This document shows positions 25,140-34,120 of a DNA stretch of 64,000 nt, in pieces. Source of the DNA: Hallerella sp963629575 (lineage in GTDB: Bacteria; Fibrobacterota; Fibrobacteria; Fibrobacterales; Fibrobacteraceae); contig CAVGIM010000005.1 of assembly GCA_963629575.1 (NCBI GenBank), forward strand, positions 7,909 through 71,908, read 5' to 3'. The notes under the pieces are model-generated. The model was not told where the DNA came from. It saw only the letters and a program-made list of their open reading frames with translations, and searched no databases. Position 1 is the stretch's first letter. Each line of letters opens with the position of its first letter. The position numbers and the translations under genes were made by a program.

Positions 25140-28100
25140 TTACTTTTCCTGCGTCAATTTCTCGTATATTTCAAACAGCCTTGCCACAATCTCGCTTTCG
25201 CTCAGGTCGGGCGGAAAGCCGTACGCCTGCAGGACGGCACGGTCGTTTTCCCTGTGGGCTTTTTCAAGCTCGGGGAACATGAACATATTTTCACCGTAGA
25301 GCTCGGCAAGGGAGAGCTCAGGATATTTGGCGCGGGCGTCGAGGATGGCTTGGGCGGTCTTTTCGATTTTTTCTGCCTGTTCTCGCGTGCAGTGCGGGAA
25401 ATTTGGAGATTGCCGGGTCAAGCCCGACAGTGACATTCTATTTGACGGCGTTTCCTGTCGGAGATTATCCGGTCGAGCCGGATAATGACACTCTTCATTC
25501 GACAATGATATTCTTTCTGACGTTTTTTGCTCCGGCGTCACGAACGGGAAATTATTATACACAATCCGTGCGGAATATCGGAAATCGCTTTTTAGTCTTC
25601 CGCAGACGGCGCGCGTCCATGCCATGTGCACGGAGGAAGTTAAAACGCCGAAGTGGAAGAGGGTTGCATTTGGGATGAGTTTCACAAGGTTGCTGCAAAG
25701 AATGTCTGGCGCGATGAATCCCATCGGAATGTATTTCCGCTTTTCGGACGAGACTTCCGGAATCAGAATGGAATTTCCTTTCGGCATGTTTTCCACGTGG
25801 AAACACGTCGGCTTTTCCGCGAGCTTCTGCGTGGGCGCGCTCTTGCTTTTTAGGCGGAACTCGCGCACGGCCTTTACGCGCTCCATCACAAGCGGGATTT
25901 TTACAAGCTCCGCCGGGTTCGCGTCTCCGAGCCACAGGCTCCATCTGTTGTAGCGGTTAATAAACTCGTCCGAGCCGAGCCACTTTTTAAAGTATTTTTC
26001 CGCACGCGGCTCTTTCTTGACAAACGCGTCTTTCTCCTCTTCTGTGAAAAGATAGTTTCCGCCGTCAATCGGCTTGTTCCCGATTCCGATTTCAGGAACT
26101 TTGCAAAGAGGCTTCTGCCGGCTTTCCACGAAAATATCCGGCGCGTCAAGCAGATATCCGTTGATGTTTTTTGCCTCGTGTCTTTCTCCTTTCTCGTCGA
26201 TGATGAATTTAGTTCCTGATTCCTGACGCCTTCCATCCGAAAACCCCACAATCACACAGTGGACATGCGCTTTCTCCGTGCTCTCGCTGTCCCATCTGAA
26301 AGTCCTGTAGGCGAAGTCGATTCTTATTCCCTGCGTAAAGAGCGGCTTCCACATAATCGCGACCTGCTCGCCCTGCGTGATTGAGTTTGTGGAGACGAGC
26401 GCGCATTTTGTGCTTGTGCCGCGTATCAGATCGGCGGCTTTCTTGTACCAACACGAGACATAGTCCGCGTTCCCGATGTGCTTTGTGTTTCCCCATACAG
26501 AGGTCACGTCGCTTTTCTGGCTTTCGGACATCATTCTTGCCCCCACGAACGGCGGATTTCCCATGATGTAGTCGTAAATATTTTTTTCGTTTGTCTTTTT
26601 CTCGTCCATTCCAAGATGGACATTTTCTGTCACGACCGTGAGCGTGCCATAATGCTTTTCCGGTTCGGCTACGGTCATTTTCATATCCGGGCGAATATCT
26701 TTTGGATGGACTATATTTAACCTATCCGCAAACAGGGGAAGTTCCAGCTCTTCCGCATGCAGATACTCCCAGTCCATCCGCAGCGCGTTGCCTTCGACGA
26801 TATTCGCGTTCGTCTTGAGCGGAAGAAATTCCAGATTGCGCTGGAGAATTTCCGACGTTTTTTCCATCATCTGGCTTTCGGCTATCCAGAGAGCGGTCTT
26901 TGCGACCGTCACGGCAAAATCGTTGATTTCGATGCCGTAGAACTGCCCGATTTTTACGAAGATGGAATCGTCATAGACATCGAGGACCGCTTCGCCACCG
27001 TGGCGCAAGGAGAGCGCTTCGTTTTCGAGAGTTCGCAGGCCGATGTAGGTTTCGGTCAGGAAGTTTCCGCTGCCGCATGCCGGGTCGAGAAACTTGAGCG
27101 CGCCGAGCTTTTTCTGAAAGTTCAAGAGTTCCGCGTTGCGCGTTTTCGCAACAACCGTTCGCTTGATTCGTTCGAGTTCCGCGCGAAGATCGTCCATGAA
27201 CAGCGGGTCGATAACCTTGTGGATGTTCTCGATGCTCGTGTAATGCATTCCGCCCTTGCGCCGCGTTTCCGGGTTGAGCGTGCTCTCAAAAACAGCGCCG
27301 AAGATCGTCGGGGAAATTTCCGACCAGTCAAAGTCCCGGCTCGCCCGGTCCAGCAAGACTTTCGCCGTCTCTTCGGTAATCGGCGGAATCGTTTCGCCCG
27401 CCTGTTCTTTGAAAAGCGAACCGTTCACGTAAGGGAAATCCCGCAACTTCGGTTCCAAAAACTTTTCGCGCAAAGCTTCGGGCATGTCGAGTGTCTTGAA
27501 AAGATCCTTGAGCGCCATCCGCATGTTTTCCGGGCGGAAACTTTTCATGTACAGGTAAAACTGTTCCTTCGCAAAGATTCCCGCGTCTTCGGCATAAAGG
27601 CAAAATACCAGCCGCACGCAGAGTACGTTCAGGCTGTGCAAATCTTCCGCGGTCGGGGAACTTCCAAATTCCTTGATGAGTGCGTCGTAGATTTTCCCGA
27701 CAAGTTCCCCCGCCTTGATAGAAACTTCCAGTTCCCTCTTGAGCGCTTCGCTACGGGCGTCCACCAGAAAGTTCAGCCGGGAAAATTCCCTTTCCAGGTT
27801 TTCGAGCAGGACTTCTTCCGGTTCGCCCTGCGGATTTTCCATGTCGTAGATGAGGAAGCTCTTGAAGTTGCACGTTACGACGTAGCGAGGATGTCTTGAA
27901 AGCGGAAGCTCGCTTGCATAGCGCTTCGCCTGCCCGAACGGCGTAAGGAACGTTCCGTCCGCTTGCCGAATGGGCGCCCGCAGATCCTTGTCGATGGACT
28001 TCTGTTCGACGAGAACCTTTGTCGGCGCGATGTAGGCGTCGATGAAGCTCGTATTCGAAAGTTTCACCTGGCTTTCGAAGCTCACGATTTCTTCGGGATG

Positions 28101-28226
28101 TTCCACGCCGAGAACGTCGCGCAAAAGGGAAATCCAGAACGTTTGGCTTTCGCCTTTTTCGTAGCCTTTTCCCGTCCAATGCTCTACGAACTTTTTCGCT
28201 GCCAGTTTCCGCTTGGTCGAATTCAT
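25140..28226 (-). CDS. MmeI-like (type IIL) restriction-modification enzyme
   Basis: A single-chain enzyme of 1028 residues that should both methylate adenine and cut DNA. The N-terminal nuclease has a PD-(D/E)XK site (Asp63, then Glu74-Gln-Lys76). A helical connector follows, then the N6-adenine methyltransferase with motif I DPACGSGNF (381-389) and motif IV NPPF (557-560). The target-recognition region and a helical C-terminus (KIEKTAQAILDARAKYP) complete the MmeI plan. All motifs are intact. Residues about 899-943, between the recognition region and C-terminal helix, are translated palindromic repeats absent from typical members. It may be co-transcribed with the RNA methyltransferase 31 bp upstream. 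Confidence 0.92.
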   Translation of the reverse strand: MNSTKRKLAAKKFVEHWTGKGYEKGESQTFWISLLRDVLGVEHPEEIVSFESQVKLSNTSFIDAYIAPTKVLVEQKSIDKDLRAPIRQADGTFLTPFGQAKRYASELPLSRHPRYVVTCNFKSFLIYDMENPQGEPEEVLLENLEREFSRLNFLVDARSEALKRELEVSIKAGELVGKIYDALIKEFGSSPTAEDLHSLNVLCVRLVFCLYAEDAGIFAKEQFYLYMKSFRPENMRMALKDLFKTLDMPEALREKFLEPKLRDFPYVNGSLFKEQAGETIPPITEETAKVLLDRASRDFDWSEISPTIFGAVFESTLNPETRRKGGMHYTSIENIHKVIDPLFMDDLRAELERIKRTVVAKTRNAELLNFQKKLGALKFLDPACGSGNFLTETYIGLRTLENEALSLRHGGEAVLDVYDDSIFVKIGQFYGIEINDFAVTVAKTALWIAESQMMEKTSEILQRNLEFLPLKTNANIVEGNALRMDWEYLHAEELELPLFADRLNIVHPKDIRPDMKMTVAEPEKHYGTLTVVTENVHLGMDEKKTNEKNIYDYIMGNPPFVGARMMSESQKSDVTSVWGNTKHIGNADYVSCWYKKAADLIRGTSTKCALVSTNSITQGEQVAIMWKPLFTQGIRIDFAYRTFRWDSESTEKAHVHCVIVGFSDGRRQESGTKFIIDEKGERHEAKNINGYLLDAPDIFVESRQKPLCKVPEIGIGNKPIDGGNYLFTEEEKDAFVKKEPRAEKYFKKWLGSDEFINRYNRWSLWLGDANPAELVKIPLVMERVKAVREFRLKSKSAPTQKLAEKPTCFHVENMPKGNSILIPEVSSEKRKYIPMGFIAPDILCSNLVKLIPNATLFHFGVLTSSVHMAWTRAVCGRLKSDFRYSARIVYNNFPFVTPEQKTSERISLSNEECHYPARPDNLRQETPSNRMSLSGLTRQSPNFPHCTREQAEKIEKTAQAILDARAKYPELSLAELYGENMFMFPELEKAHRENDRAVLQAYGFPPDLSESEIVARLFEIYEKLTQEK
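25405..25436 (-). repeat. Palindromic element copy B inside the restriction-modification gene
   Basis: The core at 25411-25429 is TGCCGGG, TCAAG, CCCGACA on the plus strand, a 7-bp stem with one G-T pair. On the coding strand it is flanked by TGTCA and AATCTCC, the same flanks as copy A. It is read as MSLSGLTRQSPN. Confidence 0.85.
25460..25490 (-). repeat. Palindromic element copy A inside the restriction-modification gene
   Basis: A perfect 9-bp stem, ATTATCCGG (25464-25472) with CCGGATAAT (25478-25486), around TCGAG. Coding-strand flanks are TGTCAT and AATCTCC. It is read in a different frame from copy B, as CHYPARPDNL, and stays open. Confidence 0.88.
25499..25522 (-). repeat. Decayed partial third copy of the palindromic element
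   Basis: Plus-strand CGACAATGATATTCTTTCTGA aligns with CGACAGTGACATTCTATTTGA at 25424-25444 with few changes. It lacks the partner arm, suggesting an old or truncated copy upstream of copies A and B in the coding direction. Confidence 0.55.
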
Positions 28227-28257
28227 CCGGGTCGTCCCTCCATTAAATTTTTGTGCG

Positions 28258-29421
28258 CTACCTTTCTAGCAGCGCCATCGTTTCCAGGTGTGGCGTTCCC
28301 GGGAACAGGTCAAGCGGCTGGATGTTCACCGCCTTGTAGCCCGAAAGCTTCCACTGGTTCAGGGATCGCGGGATTTCGTCCGTGCCGCAGAAGATGTGCA
28401 GAACGCGCTTCGGATTCCGTCTCGCAAGAGCCGCGATAACGCCCGCTTCCACACCGGAACGCGGCGGATCGAGAAGCATCAGTTCCGAGCCGGAGCCTTT
28501 GGGAATGGAGCGTTCCACAAAGTTCCGGTCGATCTTCCCGGCGAGAAACTTCGCAGGTCGCTTCAAAAAGCGCGCGCTGTTCCTTGCGCATTCGATCGAA
28601 GGGCCTTCCCATTCCGCGCCCCACGTCGAAGCGGCAGCGCCCCCGATTCCAAACGAAAAAAGCCCGTAACCGCAATACAAATCCAGCAGATGGTCCTTTT
28701 CCGAAGGCCTTAACATCTTTTTTGCAAAGGCGAGCAGGTTCGGAATTTGCGATTCGTTGATCTGGCTGAATCCCGTGACGGGATACTTCAGGCGGAACGC
28801 GCCAAGGTCTAGCGCAAGTTCCTTCGGGCCAAAAAGCGTCTTGAATCCGAGCGCGTCTGCCGGGCGGGAAGCTTCCAGATAATAGTCGGAACGGCTTGGG
28901 TCGAAATAGACATGCGCGGAAACGATTCCCAGCTCCGACGACTTCAAGTGATCACCCACGAGCTTGAGCTTTCGGACAACCGAGGCGTTCATTTCGCTCA
29001 CGTTGAAGATTACCGCGCGGCGCCTATACGAACCGCGAACGACAACCCAGTTAAGCGCATCCGCAAGCGTTGCGAAGGCGGGTTTCTTCAAGGTTTCTTC
29101 GACAAAGCGGTATGTCGCCAGATGCTCTGCCGGTTCAAGAGGTTCCGCATATTCCAGGCGTTCGCCGTCTCCGAAAGAAAGTCGGAATGCGCCATTTTCA
29201 ATGGCCGCGCGGCGTTTCGTCGTCGTTCGGTAGTTTCGCGGAAGCGGGCTTTCGACGACTTTTTCGGGACAAGGCAATCCGTTTCTTTCGCAAAAAAGCG
29301 AAAAGGCCCGATCTTTAAGTTCCAGCTCGTCCGAATACTCCACCAGGGCAAGGGAAAGCAGAGGCATTCCGGCAAGAGCCTTCGGCATGAATTCCTGCAA
29401 TGCGGAAGAAAACGAAATCAT
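28258..29421 (-). CDS. Uracil-5 RNA methyltransferase (TrmA/RlmC-D-like)
   Basis: A 387-residue class I SAM methyltransferase of the tRNA/rRNA m5U family. The SAM loop is LLDLYCGYGLFSFGIG (about 245-260), the active-site motif LLDPPRSGVE is near 318, and the catalytic pair is Cys345 and Glu380, 35 apart (34 in E. coli TrmA). The usual CNP after the catalytic Cys is CGT here. No iron-sulfur cluster or TRAM domain is visible. Whether the target is tRNA U54 or a 23S uridine is uncertain. It overlaps the NlpE-like gene by 4 bp. Confidence 0.85.
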   Translation of the reverse strand: MISFSSALQEFMPKALAGMPLLSLALVEYSDELELKDRAFSLFCERNGLPCPEKVVESPLPRNYRTTTKRRAAIENGAFRLSFGDGERLEYAEPLEPAEHLATYRFVEETLKKPAFATLADALNWVVVRGSYRRRAVIFNVSEMNASVVRKLKLVGDHLKSSELGIVSAHVYFDPSRSDYYLEASRPADALGFKTLFGPKELALDLGAFRLKYPVTGFSQINESQIPNLLAFAKKMLRPSEKDHLLDLYCGYGLFSFGIGGAAASTWGAEWEGPSIECARNSARFLKRPAKFLAGKIDRNFVERSIPKGSGSELMLLDPPRSGVEAGVIAALARRNPKRVLHIFCGTDEIPRSLNQWKLSGYKAVNIQPLDLFPGTPHLETMALLER

Positions 29422-29891
29422 ATCGAGGATTTCCTCAAGATGCGAATCAGGTGATAGGGTTCATCCGAGTTTTCGTAAGGTTTCCCTTCGATGTTCAGGT
29501 ATTCAAGAGACGTCCCGCCGCGCTTCAGGAAATTCATGAACCGCTTGCCGTCATCGAAACGGACGAGAATGTAGTCCGCGCTGTCCCGGTAAGTCGCCGT
29601 GCTTTTCAGCGTATCCGTTTTCGCCGAGAAAAAGACTTCCTCGATTTGCGCGGTTCCGCTGGAATCCAGGTTCATCCGAATCCGGTGCGATTCGCATTCG
29701 TCACACGGGAGGTTTCCGATGTAAAGCCCGACAACGCCTTTCGGAATCTCTATCGGTGCGAGCTTCGGCAAATTTTTCAGGTCCGCTTCGATCCGGTCCG
29801 ACTTTTTCTCTTCCTCGCTTTGCGTACAGGCGAACAGACAAAGTGCGAAAAAGAGGCAAGGCCATTTCCATGGCGAAAATTTTACATTCAT
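29418..29891 (-). CDS. NlpE-like N-terminal domain lipoprotein
   Basis: A 157-residue lipoprotein (lipobox LFAC, Cys22). The body fits the NlpE N-terminal beta-barrel: GLYIGNLPCDECESHRIRM corresponds to the family CxxC (Cys63, Cys66). E. coli NlpE is an outer-membrane sensor that triggers the Cpx response; only its N-terminal domain is present here and no Cpx genes are nearby. The start follows the SUMF1-like stop by 1 bp, and its stop overlaps the RNA methyltransferase start. Confidence 0.8.
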   Translation of the reverse strand: MNVKFSPWKWPCLFFALCLFACTQSEEEKKSDRIEADLKNLPKLAPIEIPKGVVGLYIGNLPCDECESHRIRMNLDSSGTAQIEEVFFSAKTDTLKSTATYRDSADYILVRFDDGKRFMNFLKRGGTSLEYLNIEGKPYENSDEPYHLIRILRKSSI

Positions 29892-29892
29892 C

Positions 29893-30699
29893 TTATTCTC
29901 CCGAAAGGATAACGCGGATTCCGCTCGCATTCGACGCAAAATCCGGCTGTTTCTTCTGTGATTTTCCCACGGACAGTTCCTTGGCGACAGAAGTCCAGTC
30001 ACCGCCGCGAATTGTCGTATCCGAAGTCCATTCCGCGACATTTCCCGCCATATCGTAAAGCTTCCATCCGTTCGGAAGCTTTGTAGCGACTTTCTGGTAG
30101 CTATCAAATAAATTGTTATAGACCGCGTAGTCGGCGGCGACAGCGGTACCCCAATAATAGGAGCCGGAAGCCCCTGCCCGATACGCATACGCCCATTCGG
30201 AACCGCTTGGCAAGCGAACCGACTTGGTCGTTGCGTTTTCCTTCAAATTCGAAAGTCTATTGCCTGCACCGCGAGAATCATAGGAATAGGCGGTATCGAA
30301 GCCCAAGGCCTTGGAAAGTTCATTGGCAAAAAGAATCGCATCGTAAAAGCATACGTTCGCGACCGGAAAGGAATCCCCGATTGCCGTCGTCATTTGCCGT
30401 GGAAGCGTTCCCATCAGCTTTTCATAGTCGGACTGCATGATTTCCGTCTGGGAAATCGAAAAGTCGCCAACATCGATCCACGTCAGGGAAAGCGCAAGCG
30501 AAGAATCCGCGGACGAAGAAATTCCCCCGCCGCTCGACGAAGAAGCCCTTTCCGCCGAAGAGGAGCTTCTCTTTACGGATCCGTTCGAATAGTCGAAGCC
30601 TCCCGTTTCCGAAGACGTCGGAGTCGAACAGGCAACAAGAATTCCGGAAAGAACGGCGCCCCATCCGAAGCGAAAGGCTTTATCCGCAATTCTTTTCAT
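29893..30699 (-). CDS. SUMF1/FGE-sulfatase domain lipoprotein
   Basis: A 268-residue lipoprotein (Cys24) with a Ser-rich linker at about residues 40-65, a common Fibrobacter feature, then a C-type-lectin-like SUMF1 domain. Diagnostic segments are WAYAYRAGASGSYYWG, LYDMAGNVAEWTSD and RGGDW, ending in GIRV. The paired catalytic cysteines of true formylglycine-generating enzymes are not seen, so a binding or structural role is more likely than sulfatase maturation. Its ATG overlaps the stop of the pseudo-M6 gene (ATGA). Confidence 0.85.
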   Translation of the reverse strand: MKRIADKAFRFGWGAVLSGILVACSTPTSSETGGFDYSNGSVKRSSSSAERASSSSGGGISSSADSSLALSLTWIDVGDFSISQTEIMQSDYEKLMGTLPRQMTTAIGDSFPVANVCFYDAILFANELSKALGFDTAYSYDSRGAGNRLSNLKENATTKSVRLPSGSEWAYAYRAGASGSYYWGTAVAADYAVYNNLFDSYQKVATKLPNGWKLYDMAGNVAEWTSDTTIRGGDWTSVAKELSVGKSQKKQPDFASNASGIRVILSGE

Positions 30700-33600
30700 C
30701 GAATCACCCCGACGCGATAGAATTTCTGCTTTTTCTTTCCGGAATCGAACTTTACGCGGAGACGCACCGTATAGACATCGCTTCCGAGCCTTGAAATGTC
30801 GAGCTGGTCTATCTGGTTTCTGCCCTTGTTCGCCCCGTCGAACTTTCTGGAAAAGACGCACAGCCCCGCGATGTCGAAGAACTCGACCGTCACCGACTTG
30901 GCGTTCATTCCCAGCGTATAGCGGACATTCGCCTTGCCTCCGCGAACCGGATTCGGATAGACAAAGAACTCGTCAATGCTTTCGATGGAGTCCGAAGCGA
31001 CAGGTTCCGCCAGGCGAGAGGCGTCAAAGAATCCCGTCCGACCGTTGTCCGCCCCCGGAACGTTCCAGGACCGCGCACTGGCCTCCGTCGAAGATTTCGG
31101 AAGACGAAATCCCGAGACCGACGATCGCTGGAACGCATAGACCTGCAACCCCGAAAGCGAATCGATTGTCCTTCCGACAAAGAAAGACATCGGCGCGACC
31201 GTTTCCCCATATTCGAACGTTCCGGCAGAGAGCGGAAAATCCCTTGTCAGCTGTTTTCCGTTCGACTGGAACGCCATCAAAAGCCCACCGTTCGTTCCCA
31301 CGAGAATTTCGGGCAGGCTGTCCCCCGTCACATCGACGAGCAACGGTTCCGAAAGAAATGCGTATTCCGGCAAGTTCTTCGTCACGGTCGAAGGAAAACC
31401 GGAAATGACAACTCCCGAACGATCCACCGCATACACGAGATTGTATCCGAGGAATACCGCATCCGGGTAGCCGTCGCCATTTACGTCCCCCACCGCGATC
31501 GGCGAAGTCTCGTCGTAAAAATCGCTTTTCCCGTCACCGCCCCGCTTAAAGGAGCGCGGAGAAAAGACGACTGTCGCGGAATCGTTCGCCCGGACCATCG
31601 CCGCATAGCCTCGACTGCCGAGAAGGAACATTTCCGAATTTCCGTCGCGATCGAAGTCCGAACACGCAACCCGGAAAATCTGCTTTCCGACAGGCGCGAG
31701 ATTCTTTTCCTGGATTTTGGGAGAGGGCAGTTTCTGCACGCGTCCGTCCGTTTCCCGGAAGAGAGCGATTTCCGCATTCTTCCCGACAAGCGCGATATTG
31801 TTCGACTCGCCCGCCGGGCAGAGCGCCATGTCGTGGGGAACAAAGTTTTCGGGCAAGGAAAAGGCGTCCCTCTTGGAAAAATCCGAAGTCGGATAGCGAT
31901 AAAGCGAGCCGCTGTCCAGGACAAAGACTTGTCCGTTTACGACCATCGGCCCCAAAGCCGCGGACTCGAGCGGAGCGAGCTTTCGTTCAAAGCGAATCTG
32001 GTCGATATCCGAAAGCAAGACGGTCCGGGCCAGGCCTTTTCCCCGGTGCAGGCTAAAGACGGTATCGTTCGACGCGGCAAGGCCGAGAAGCTTGCCGTAG
32101 GAATTTCCCAAACGGAAAAGCGGCACTTTTTCCGAGGCGCTGTCCCTGGAGAGCGTTTTCCGTTCAAGCGTCGTATCGCGTTCCGAAAGGGAATCGCCCC
32201 GAGCGTCCATCACCTGGAGCGTTCCGTCTTCTGCGCCAAAGACTATCAGCTTTTCGCCTTTCCCGACAGACATTCCCGTGGGATAGTCCACAGCGACCGC
32301 GCCGCGCAAGGCGGCGGAAAGCCCGACATCTTTCGGAAATTTCGATTCGGAAAGCGAAAGGCTCGTCCAGGAAATCGAGACGGGAATCGACGAAGCGGCA
32401 AAGTTCAGTACGCTGTCGCCCATGAAGGAGTTCGACGTCTTTTCCACGTGCGCGTTTTTCGCCCGCTTGGCCGTAACGGAAATGCCCGTGTAGCCTCCCG
32501 CCGTGGTCGCCGTGTTGCCGTATCCCGAAGCCTCGATGGAAAAGACCGTATCCTTTGGCGAATTTTTTCCCTTGCGCAAGTGCGGAATCAGGTCCGCGCC
32601 GGAACCGTAATCGTAAGCGTCCTCGCCCAGGGAATTCTGGAAAGTCTTGCCAATCGAAAGGATTCCGTCCGCTTCCGAGAGCATGATGCCGAACTGGTGA
32701 TCGCGCACCGTGTCCCCGCCCCAGAAATTCGTGACGCCGTAGGGAAGCGCTTCGCGCAGATACCAGTCGTTGACCTTCCAGACCGCGACTCCGCTCGAAG
32801 GAAGTCCGGCATCGAACGAAGAAACACCGACAATGACGCCTCCCAGCTTGTTCCTGTTCTTTTTGCACTTTCCGGCGGAATCGCAAAGACTGTCTTCAAA
32901 GGCGACAAAAAGACTATCGACCGGATAGACCTTGGTGAGAACTTCGTAATCCCTGTCGGCGGCGACCTCCGAAGAGGGAACATACGACACCGCGATCTTT
33001 GCCGAATCGCCCGCAGACCGCTCGCGGTTTTCCACCAGAAGATATTCGTTTGCGGAGAGGGGAACCTTCAGGATTTCCGTTCCCTTGCCCGAACCCGCGG
33101 CAAAAAGTTCCCGCGTCAGAGCGCCCGATTTTGGCGGATAGACCGTTTCCACCTTCGCCCACCCCATATAGGCCCGAACCCATGCCGAAGGCAGCACGGG
33201 AAAGAATCCGTTTCCCGCATTGTATCCGGCAAAGTCCATGACGTCGAAATATCCCAGACGGGAAATTCCCTTGACGACGTCGTAAGTGTTCGGCATTCCC
33301 AGTTCGCGTCCAATCTGGTTCACCAGAATTCCGTTGATTCCCCAGTTGAGACCGTCCTGCGAAGCGGTTTCGCTCATCACCATGATCGTTTTCAGCGTAT
33401 CGAGTGTCGCTCCCGAAAGGACCATTCCGTGTAAATCGCCGGAGACTTTCCTTGTCGTATCCGCGGAATCCAGATAGGCCCAATAATCGCGCACGACATA
33501 GACGTCCATGAAGTCTCCGGGCGTGTTCGCGTTTTTCGTTCCCATGCTTCCACCGTCGAGAAGTCGGCTCGCTCCGGCGTGGATTATCATGTAGGCGCGT

Positions 33601-34103
33601 TTCTTGTTCGGGGATTTCGGCTGCGGCACCTTGAACGGATTGTCCAGCGTGTCGCTCGGCTGGTTTGCCGCTGTCACCGCATCCCAGACGAAGTTCATGT
33701 AATCGCGGCTTCGCGCTTCGTCAAATTCCGCCGTCTTTTCGCCTTTGCGCTTCGCGGTACGGTTGTAATCGATGATGTAATGGTCTAGCGTGTAGGGTTC
33801 CCCGCTCGGAAAAATCCGGGAAACGATCACCAGGTTTCCGCCGCTCACCGACCTGTAATAGGCATCCGCAAAGTCAAAATGCTTTTGCCAGTAGGCGGCA
33901 CTCGCCCGATGTCCGCTCGGATCGAGACTGTAATTCGCACTCGCCGTATCGCTGTCGGAATCAAACCGGCCCGTTCCCGTCGTGAGGGAATTATCCGGAG
34001 ACTCCTGCCTGAACTGGACGCGCAACGCAAAGATTTCGAGCGTATCGACCGCCGAAGCCATACCGCAAAAAACGAGCAGGGCAAAAATGAAAAGTCGTCT
34101 CAT
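30696..34103 (-). CDS. Large secreted pseudo-M6-peptidase with VCBS repeats and T9SS-like C-terminal domain
   Basis: A 1135-residue exported protein with a signal peptide (about 1-18) and an M6/immune-inhibitor-A-like domain at about 20-330 (AYMIIHAGA, MDFAGYNAGNG, SAWVRAYMGW). Where active M6 enzymes have HExxHxxGxP it has NQIGRELGMP (residues 262-271), so all three key residues are replaced. FG-GAP/VCBS-type repeats follow at about 840-1010 (GDVNGDGYPDAVFLG, DVTGDSLPEILVG). The last 90 residues start with FFVYPNPVRGG and resemble type A sorting domains of the type IX secretion system. The ATG at 34101-34103 is preferred to a TTG two codons earlier. Confidence 0.85.
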   Translation of the reverse strand: MRRLFIFALLVFCGMASAVDTLEIFALRVQFRQESPDNSLTTGTGRFDSDSDTASANYSLDPSGHRASAAYWQKHFDFADAYYRSVSGGNLVIVSRIFPSGEPYTLDHYIIDYNRTAKRKGEKTAEFDEARSRDYMNFVWDAVTAANQPSDTLDNPFKVPQPKSPNKKRAYMIIHAGASRLLDGGSMGTKNANTPGDFMDVYVVRDYWAYLDSADTTRKVSGDLHGMVLSGATLDTLKTIMVMSETASQDGLNWGINGILVNQIGRELGMPNTYDVVKGISRLGYFDVMDFAGYNAGNGFFPVLPSAWVRAYMGWAKVETVYPPKSGALTRELFAAGSGKGTEILKVPLSANEYLLVENRERSAGDSAKIAVSYVPSSEVAADRDYEVLTKVYPVDSLFVAFEDSLCDSAGKCKKNRNKLGGVIVGVSSFDAGLPSSGVAVWKVNDWYLREALPYGVTNFWGGDTVRDHQFGIMLSEADGILSIGKTFQNSLGEDAYDYGSGADLIPHLRKGKNSPKDTVFSIEASGYGNTATTAGGYTGISVTAKRAKNAHVEKTSNSFMGDSVLNFAASSIPVSISWTSLSLSESKFPKDVGLSAALRGAVAVDYPTGMSVGKGEKLIVFGAEDGTLQVMDARGDSLSERDTTLERKTLSRDSASEKVPLFRLGNSYGKLLGLAASNDTVFSLHRGKGLARTVLLSDIDQIRFERKLAPLESAALGPMVVNGQVFVLDSGSLYRYPTSDFSKRDAFSLPENFVPHDMALCPAGESNNIALVGKNAEIALFRETDGRVQKLPSPKIQEKNLAPVGKQIFRVACSDFDRDGNSEMFLLGSRGYAAMVRANDSATVVFSPRSFKRGGDGKSDFYDETSPIAVGDVNGDGYPDAVFLGYNLVYAVDRSGVVISGFPSTVTKNLPEYAFLSEPLLVDVTGDSLPEILVGTNGGLLMAFQSNGKQLTRDFPLSAGTFEYGETVAPMSFFVGRTIDSLSGLQVYAFQRSSVSGFRLPKSSTEASARSWNVPGADNGRTGFFDASRLAEPVASDSIESIDEFFVYPNPVRGGKANVRYTLGMNAKSVTVEFFDIAGLCVFSRKFDGANKGRNQIDQLDISRLGSDVYTVRLRVKFDSGKKKQKFYRVGVIR

Positions 34104-34120
34104 GGTCAAAAATTACAAAA

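Noticed and set aside
25405..25530. Frameshift or pseudogene in the MmeI-like gene at the repeats
   Set aside because: The reading frame continues through to the conserved C-terminal helix and all catalytic motifs are intact.
26757..27899. Plus-strand open frame of 380 codons inside the restriction-modification gene
   Set aside because: Antisense shadow of conserved nuclease and methyltransferase motifs.
31833..33434. Plus-strand open frame of 533 codons inside the pseudo-M6 gene
   Set aside because: Antisense shadow; composition is Arg/Gly/Ser-rich without domain signals.
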